From Microbacteriaceae bacterium (GTDB lineage Bacteria; Actinomycetota; Actinomycetes; Actinomycetales; Microbacteriaceae), in the NCBI GenBank assembly GCA_025463615.1, contig JAODAU010000274.1, positions 1-10,277 on the forward strand: a DNA stretch of 10,277 bases. Direction: 5' to 3'. The position numbers and the translations under genes are program-made. Positions 6,312 to 10,277 of this stretch are shown here, in pieces (the stretch's first letter is position 1; every line of letters begins with the position of its first letter). The notes under the pieces were generated by a model that saw only the letters and a program-made list of their open reading frames with translations, searched no databases and was not told the origin of the DNA.

Positions 6312-6755
6312 TCAGCTCGCCGAGAGCCCCAGGGCCACGAAATAGGCCACGAGCGACAGGCCGGGCGCGAGCGCGGCGAAGACGATCGCGATGACACCGA
6401 ACCTGCGCCCGCGTTTCGTTGCAGCGGCGACGATGCCCTGCACGATCGCCCAGATGCCGACGAGGGTGCCGAGCGGCAGCTGCAGGCCGATCACGAGGCC
6501 CAGCGCGGACTTGACCGCGTTCGGGTCCCCGAGGTAGAACGCGAACTGGATGCCGTGCGACGTGTGCTCGGCGTACGGTCCGCCGACGGTGCCCACGATG
6601 ATCGACGTGATGATGGAGACCGCGAACACGCCGAGCCCGGCGATCATCGCCACGCGGCCGAGACGCGGGGACCGTGCGGGCGACGCGGCGGCATCCAACC
6701 CCGGCACGACGACGGGCGCGGGCACAGCGGGCGGCGGTGCCTGAACATCACTCAT
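6312..6755 (-). CDS. Small membrane protein with Pro/Ala-rich N-terminus, function unknown
   Basis: A 147-residue protein that I do not recognise beyond a general actinobacterial membrane-protein style. The first 30 residues are rich in Pro, Ala and Val (QAPPPAVPAPVVVPGLD) and should be disordered and cytoplasmic. Hydrophobic segments follow at about 35-57 (VAMIAGLGVFAVSIITSIIV), 82-112 and 118-143, giving three or four membrane passes. A short soluble loop (GGPYAEHTSHGIQFAFYLGD) lies between the first two. No catalytic motif is visible. ATG 6755 is chosen because it begins the protein-like sequence; no good SD precedes it. A -10-like CATGAT (minus strand, 6767-6762) ends 6 bases before the ATG, so a leaderless transcript is conceivable, though no -35 supports it. 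It is the first gene of a likely three-gene unit with GNAT and MFS. Confidence 0.72.
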   Translation of the reverse strand: MSDVQAPPPAVPAPVVVPGLDAAASPARSPRLGRVAMIAGLGVFAVSIITSIIVGTVGGPYAEHTSHGIQFAFYLGDPNAVKSALGLVIGLQLPLGTLVGIWAIVQGIVAAATKRGRRFGVIAIVFAALAPGLSLVAYFVALGLSAS

Positions 6756-6796
6756 TCGGTCATCATGGCAGAACACCGCCAGATGCGGGAGCTTCT

Positions 6797-6892
6797 GTGC
6801 GCAACTCCTGCAATTCGGCGCAGGCGCGGGCGACAGCCCCGCAATCCCGGACCCCGCGCTGCCCCGCATACGATTCTGCAGGAGTTACGCAC
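6797..6892. repeat. Long inverted repeat (16-base arms, 15 of 16 matching) with GC-rich core
   Basis: The left arm GTGCGCAACTCCTGCA (6797-6812) and the reverse complement of the right arm TGCAGGAGTTACGCAC (6877-6892) differ at one base. Between them are 64 bases of GC-rich sequence holding a nested perfect 7-base inverted repeat, GCGCGGG (6824-6830) and CCCGCGC (6853-6859). The whole lies in the 163-base spacer downstream of the MTH1187-family gene and upstream of the small membrane protein, both on the minus strand. No coding sequence is seen here. It could act as a terminator, or be a dispersed REP- or MITE-like palindromic element. Confidence 0.6.
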
Positions 6893-6918
6893 GGGGCACA
6901 CGGCGAAGGAGAGCGTGG

Positions 6919-7221
6919 CTAGTCCCCCAGGGCGCGTTCCAGGCGCTCCACCTTGCCGGTGAGCTCGCCCGTGTGGCCCGGGCGGTAGTCCGCCTTGAGC
7001 ACGAGCGAGACGCGCGGGCCGAACTCGGCGACGGCGAGGGTGGCCCGCTTCACCACGTCGAAGACCTCGTCCCACTCCCCCTCGACCTCGGTGAACATCG
7101 ACGAGGTGCGGTTCGGCAGGCCGGATTCGCGCACGATGCGCACGGCTGCGGCCACGGCATCGTGCACGGAGGCATCGGGGTTGTCGCCGCCACTCGGGGC
7201 GACGGAGAAGGCGATCAGCAT
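6919..7221 (-). CDS. MTH1187/YkoF-type thiamine-binding domain protein (UPF0045/DUF77)
   Basis: A complete 100-residue protein, the normal length for this family of small ferredoxin-like folds that form oligomers. Some relatives bind thiamine or related pyrimidines; the cellular role is not settled. Recognisable family sequence includes the opening strand MLIAFSVAPS, the helix VHDAVAAAVRIVRESGLPNR (19-38), SSMFTEVEGEWDEVFDVVKR (40-59), and the closing VSLVLKADYRPGHTGELTGK (71-90). ATG 7221 gives exactly the family start. No clear SD precedes it, and the 54 bases between the glycosyltransferase stop and this start consist mostly of the 15-base tandem repeat. It is probably the last gene of the dehydratase-glycosyltransferase unit. 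The spacer after its TAG carries the long inverted repeat at 6797-6892. Confidence 0.85.
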   Translation of the reverse strand: MLIAFSVAPSGGDNPDASVHDAVAAAVRIVRESGLPNRTSSMFTEVEGEWDEVFDVVKRATLAVAEFGPRVSLVLKADYRPGHTGELTGKVERLERALGD

Positions 7222-7230
7222 GCACAGAGC

Positions 7231-7290
7231 CTACGACTTCGGTGGCTACGACTTCGGCGCCTACGTCTTCGGTGCCTACGCCTTCGGCGC
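7231..7290. repeat. Four tandem copies of a 15-base repeat spanning a gene's 3' end and spacer
   Basis: The units are 7231-7245, 7246-7260, 7261-7275 and 7276-7290, with plus-strand consensus CTACGNCTTCGGYGC (the first copy ends in TGG). On the minus strand, in the frame of the glycosyltransferase, each unit reads Ala/Pro-Pro-Lys-X-stop. The copy at 7276-7290 supplies the gene's final APKA-TAG, and the other three repeat APKT-stop, APKS-stop and PPKS-stop in the spacer. This looks like tandem duplication of the gene's last five codons, stop included. Confidence 0.85.
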
Positions 7291-8586
7291 CTCCGACCGC
7301 CCGAACGGCCAGACGGCAGGCAGCCACTCGGATTCCGCGGCCGGCTCCGGCGCGAGCGCGCGCGCCGACCCGACGAGGGATGCCGCGGCCCACCCCAGCA
7401 GCACGAACAGCAGCACGTCCTTCGTGGTGATCACCACGAGCATGAACGGGTCGGCGCTGAGCAGCAGCGAGTACCAGTACGGGTAGATCACCTGGGTGAG
7501 CGCGGCGATGACGAGCACGATCACTGCCGGGGTCCGGAACGCCCTGCCGTGCCCGACGGCCCGGGTCGCAAGCCCGAGAATCACCGGCACCGCGAGCCAG
7601 GTCACGTACTGCGGCGACCCCACCTTGTTGAAGGCGACGAACGCGGTGACGAGGGCGAGGCTCAGCGCGGGCAGCACGTCGGCCACCGGCGCGCGGTTGC
7701 GTGCGGCGAGGATCCCGAGCACGACGATCGCGAGGATGGCGATGAGCAGCACCGGCGTCATCACGGCGCTCACGGCATCCACCCCGGGCCCGCGCACCTG
7801 GTAGGTGAGGATCGTGGTGTCGTAGTAGACGATCGTGTGGCCGATGCCGAACAGCTTCGCCCACAGCCAGATCGTGCTCACCGGCGCCTCGACCTGCAGG
7901 CCGCGCCCCGTCTGCTCGGTGACGAAGCTGAAGACGTAGATGCCGCTGCCGTGGCTCAGCGAGGTGAGCACCACCACGACGACGATGATGGCGCTGGTGA
8001 CCGCGGCCGTGACCGCCACGCGAACCCGGTCCCGCGAGGCGATGATCACGGCCGCGAGGATCGCCGCCGGCCACACCTTGATCCAGGTGGCGACCGTGAG
8101 CAGCAACGCGGCGACCTGCGGCCGCGTCGCGAGCAGCAGCACCCCGACGATCGCGATCGGAACGCTCACGGAGTCGATCCGCCCGAGGGCGATCGGCCCG
8201 AGCAGCAGCAGAAAGCCGAGCCACCACCACGCGATCGCCGTGTTCTGCCGGCGACGACCCCAGCCGATCAGCGCCGCGAACGCGATCGCGTCGAGCAGCA
8301 TGATGAGCGCGAGCCAGGTCGCCGAGTAGTTCGCGACGCCGAACGCGCGCGCCAGGAACATGGGCACGATCGCCAGGATCGGGTACACCCAGCTCGAGTC
8401 GATCCCCACCTGGAAGTGCTGGATCACCGCCTGGTCGCTCCAGAACCGGTAGACGTAGTCGACGTCGCCGAGCGGGTAGCCGGGGGCCTTGAGGTTGATC
8501 AGGCCGAGCACGAGGTGCACGAGGATGAACGCGATCCAGAGCGTCACGGGGTGGGCGGCCACGTCGCGCCACCCCGTCCTCGTCAC
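7276..8586 (-). CDS. Polytopic GT87-like (DUF2029) membrane glycosyltransferase
   Basis: A 436-residue protein with roughly ten or more hydrophobic segments, resembling the GT-C polyprenyl-phosphate-mannose-dependent mannosyltransferases of Actinobacteria (GT87/DUF2029) that build cell-envelope glycolipids on the outer face of the membrane. Supporting features are an acidic first extracytoplasmic loop, YPLGDVDYVYRFWSD (37-51), TWIKVWPAA (167-175), RGLQVEAPVSTIW (228-240) and FNKVGSPQYVTWL (319-331), the last two matching conserved spots of the family. The C-terminal tail of about 30 residues is soluble and Pro/Glu-rich and ends within a tandem DNA repeat. The start is uncertain: GTG 8586 lies 5 bases past the dehydratase stop without an SD, whereas GTG 8562 has GGGGTGG upstream and would remove eight residues. 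The acceptor and sugar are unknown; mannose from a lipid carrier is inferred from family only. Confidence 0.78.
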   Translation of the reverse strand: MTRTGWRDVAAHPVTLWIAFILVHLVLGLINLKAPGYPLGDVDYVYRFWSDQAVIQHFQVGIDSSWVYPILAIVPMFLARAFGVANYSATWLALIMLLDAIAFAALIGWGRRRQNTAIAWWWLGFLLLLGPIALGRIDSVSVPIAIVGVLLLATRPQVAALLLTVATWIKVWPAAILAAVIIASRDRVRVAVTAAVTSAIIVVVVVLTSLSHGSGIYVFSFVTEQTGRGLQVEAPVSTIWLWAKLFGIGHTIVYYDTTILTYQVRGPGVDAVSAVMTPVLLIAILAIVVLGILAARNRAPVADVLPALSLALVTAFVAFNKVGSPQYVTWLAVPVILGLATRAVGHGRAFRTPAVIVLVIAALTQVIYPYWYSLLLSADPFMLVVITTKDVLLFVLLGWAAASLVGSARALAPEPAAESEWLPAVWPFGRSEAPKA

Positions 8587-8591
8587 GGGGT

Positions 8592-9416
8592 TCAGCGTAG
8601 CGTGAGCAACTCCGCGATCACCGCGGGCAGCGCCGCCGTGAGGTCGAGCACGGTGAGCGGCCCGCCGCCGCTGGCCCGCTCCGCCGCGAGGCCGTGGAGC
8701 ACGGATGCCGCTGCCCCCAGCCGGGCGAGCGCGGAAGCATCCCGTGCCACCAGCTCCGAGTGAGTGGCCACCAGCGCGCCGAGGATGCCGCCGAGCGCGT
8801 CGCCGGCCCCGGCCGTCGCCACCCAGCTCGGCGCGCTCGACGCCGAGAGGCGTGTGCCGTCAGGGCTGCCGACGTAGGTCGTGTGCCCCTTGAGCAGCAC
8901 GGTGACGCCGAGCTTCTCGACGGCGCGGTCGAGGGCGAGCGCCGGGTTCGCTGCGACCTCCTCCTTCGTCTCGCCGAGCACGCGCGCGAGCTCGCCGAAG
9001 TGCGGGGTGATGATCACCGGTCCCGTCGCCCGGTCGAGCAGGTCGAGCGCGCCGGCGTCGATCACGGTGGGAACGTCCTGGGAGAGCGCCAGGTCGAGGC
9101 GGCCGGCGGTCTCGGGGTCACGGTCGGCGGCATCCATGCCCGACCCGAGCAGCCAGGCCTGCACGCGGCCGTCGGCGGTCACCACCTCGGGGCTGCGCTG
9201 CAGCACGAAGTCGGTCGCACGCTGCGGACCGAGGTAGCGCACCATCCCGAGCCCGGTGTGAAGCGCCGCCTCGACGCCGAGCACCGCCGCCCCCGGGTAG
9301 CGCGCCGAGCCGGTGACTACGCCGAGCACACCGCGGCTGTACTTGTCGTCGTCGTCGCGCGGCACGGCGATCATGCCGGCGGCGTCGCCCGGGCCCCACG
9401 CGGTGAAGTCGGCCAT
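8592..9416 (-). CDS. nnrD: ADP-dependent NAD(P)H-hydrate dehydratase
   Basis: A 274-residue ribokinase-like enzyme that repairs hydrated NADH and NADPH (the S epimer of NAD(P)HX) by ADP- or ATP-driven dehydration in the cytoplasm. Seen in order: KYSRGVLGVVTGSARYPGAA (25-44), the substrate and dinucleotide region; LLGSGMD (89-95); the Asp-containing VIDAGALDLL (118-127); TPHFGELARVLG (137-148); VLLKGHTTYV (173-182); and the anion-hole/catalytic loop WVATAGAGDALGGILGAL (198-215), with the catalytic Asp at about 206. The usual second small residue is kept (GAGD). Only the dehydratase domain is encoded; the YjeF_N epimerase domain often fused to it is absent here and must be elsewhere or lacking. 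ATG 9416 is preferred with GAGAG just upstream; GTG 9425 would add three residues. It diverges from the HAD gene across 41 bases and leads the minus-strand unit. Confidence 0.9.
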   Translation of the reverse strand: MADFTAWGPGDAAGMIAVPRDDDDKYSRGVLGVVTGSARYPGAAVLGVEAALHTGLGMVRYLGPQRATDFVLQRSPEVVTADGRVQAWLLGSGMDAADRDPETAGRLDLALSQDVPTVIDAGALDLLDRATGPVIITPHFGELARVLGETKEEVAANPALALDRAVEKLGVTVLLKGHTTYVGSPDGTRLSASSAPSWVATAGAGDALGGILGALVATHSELVARDASALARLGAAASVLHGLAAERASGGGPLTVLDLTAALPAVIAELLTLR

Positions 9417-9457
9417 GGCTCTCACGATAGTTTGGTTGCCGGAAAGGTCTACCCCGT
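9417..9457. promoter_or_regulatory. Short divergent intergenic region between nnrD and the HAD gene
   Basis: Only 41 bases separate the two start codons. On the plus strand GGAAAGG (9441-9447) serves as SD for the HAD ATG. On the minus strand GAGAG precedes the nnrD ATG. There is no room for two complete non-overlapping promoters, so at least one must overlap the opposite coding sequence. Weak AT-rich patches around GATAGTTTGG are the only promoter-like bases, and no clear -10/-35 pair is seen. Confidence 0.35.
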
Positions 9458-10069
9458 ATGAGCATCAGCATCCCCGCCCGCGTCGTCGTCTTCGACTACG
9501 GCGAGGTCATCTCCCGCACGCCGAGCAACCGCGACCGCGCCGACCTGGTCGCCGTGGCCGGCGTGTCCGAGGCCGCGTTCTGGGGCCCGTACTGGGCCCA
9601 CCGCGAGGGGCTCGACGAGGGCACGACTAGCATCCGCCAGTACTGGAAGCTGGTGGGCGCCGACCTGGGCGTCGAGTTCTCGGAGTCCCGCATCCAGGAG
9701 CTCTGGGTCGCCGACTACACGGGATGGCTCAGCGTCGAACCGGCGGTGTTCGACATCATCTCCGACCTGCACGAGGGCGGCACCCGCGTGGCCCTGCTCT
9801 CGAACGCGGGCTTCGACTTCGCCAGCCCGTTCCGCTTCTCCCCCATGGCGCGATTCTTCGAGCGCATGTTCGTGAGCGCGGAACTCGGCCTGCTCAAGCC
9901 CGACCCGCGCATCTTCCACGAGGTCTGCCGAGAGCTGGGAATATCCCCGGCCGAAATGGTCTTCATCGACAACAAGCAGGAGAACGTGGATGGCGCGGCC
10001 GCTGTCGGCGCCACGGCACACCTCTTCACGAGCGCCACCGACCTGCGATCGTTCCTCGAAAACCTTTAG
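9458..10069 (+). CDS. HAD-superfamily hydrolase (subfamily IA, YihX-like)
   Basis: A 203-residue cytoplasmic hydrolase with a small helical cap, probably a phosphatase. Motif I is VVVFDYGEVIS with nucleophile D13; the usual second Asp two residues on is Gly (D-Y-G), as seen in YihX-like sugar-phosphate phosphatases and epoxide-hydrolase-linked HADs. The cap spans about residues 20-95. Motif II is VALLSNAGFD with Ser, motif III Lys is in GLLKPDPRIF, and motif IV is MVFIDNKQENVDGA. ATG 9458 has GGAAAGG 10 bases upstream. Length is typical of the subfamily. The old yellow enzyme gene starts 6 bases after its TAG, so they are likely co-transcribed. Because the general acid/base Asp position is Gly, the exact reaction is open: an active phosphatase using another residue, as in relatives, is more likely than a dead enzyme. 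The substrate is unknown. Confidence 0.87.
   Translation: MSISIPARVVVFDYGEVISRTPSNRDRADLVAVAGVSEAAFWGPYWAHREGLDEGTTSIRQYWKLVGADLGVEFSESRIQELWVADYTGWLSVEPAVFDIISDLHEGGTRVALLSNAGFDFASPFRFSPMARFFERMFVSAELGLLKPDPRIFHEVCRELGISPAEMVFIDNKQENVDGAAAVGATAHLFTSATDLRSFLENL

Positions 10070-10277
<208 letters not shown>

Noticed and set aside
7231..7290. Plus-strand repeat peptide YDFGGYDFGAYVFGAYAFGA as a possible structural or repeat protein
   Set aside because: It is only the translation of the 15-base DNA repeat in a frame antisense to two good genes; no start or SD supports a separate protein.
6752..8763. Two very long open frames (minus 6752-8572 and plus 6973-8763) across the GT87 and MTH1187 region
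   Set aside because: Both are compositionally abnormal and cross gene boundaries and the spacer repeat; the GT87-like and MTH1187 genes explain the coding signal.

Overview
The window is GC-rich, gene-dense DNA in which almost every third codon position is G or C. GTG and TTG starts are common and genes often overlap or abut. Codon style and gene content (NarL-type two-component genes, a GT87-like membrane mannosyltransferase, an MTH1187-family protein, a class III old yellow enzyme) point to a high-GC actinobacterium, most likely Microbacteriaceae. This is inferred from gene character only; there is no rRNA or other strong taxonomic marker. No gene-free stretch exceeds 300 bases; the largest gap is 163 bases (6756-6918).

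Layout. (a) 3-503, +: the 3' end of a homoserine O-acetyltransferase gene (metX). (b) 602-4469, +: a signalling block of four genes: response regulator RR1, a membrane histidine kinase, a second membrane protein that looks like a catalytically dead copy of the kinase, and a second response regulator RR2, paralogous to RR1. RR2 is cut by an in-frame TAG inside its DNA-binding domain. Kinase and pseudokinase overlap by 4 bases and are almost certainly translationally coupled. Hairpins or dyads lie at three of the boundaries (metX/RR1, RR1/kinase, pseudokinase/RR2). (c) 4470-6755, -: an MFS exporter, a GNAT acetyltransferase and a small membrane protein, probably one transcript read in the order membrane protein, GNAT, MFS. 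The MFS stop codon abuts the RR2 stop codon tail to tail. (d) 6756-6918: a spacer holding a long inverted repeat of unknown nature. (e) 6919-9416, -: NAD(P)H-hydrate dehydratase, a GT87-like membrane glycosyltransferase and an MTH1187-family protein, in that reading order. A 15-base tandem repeat spans the end of the glycosyltransferase gene and the following spacer. (f) 9458-10277, +: a HAD-family hydrolase and the start of an old yellow enzyme gene, divergent from the dehydratase across 41 bases.

The part most likely to be under-described is block (b). A proposed reading is that an active kinase works with a co-translated pseudokinase partner and signals to two related regulators that carry an unusual output domain. 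In this strain RR2 appears to have lost its recognition helix to a nonsense codon, which would leave RR1 as the only DNA-binding output. The other genes are ordinary housekeeping or accessory genes with no visible functional link to the signalling block.
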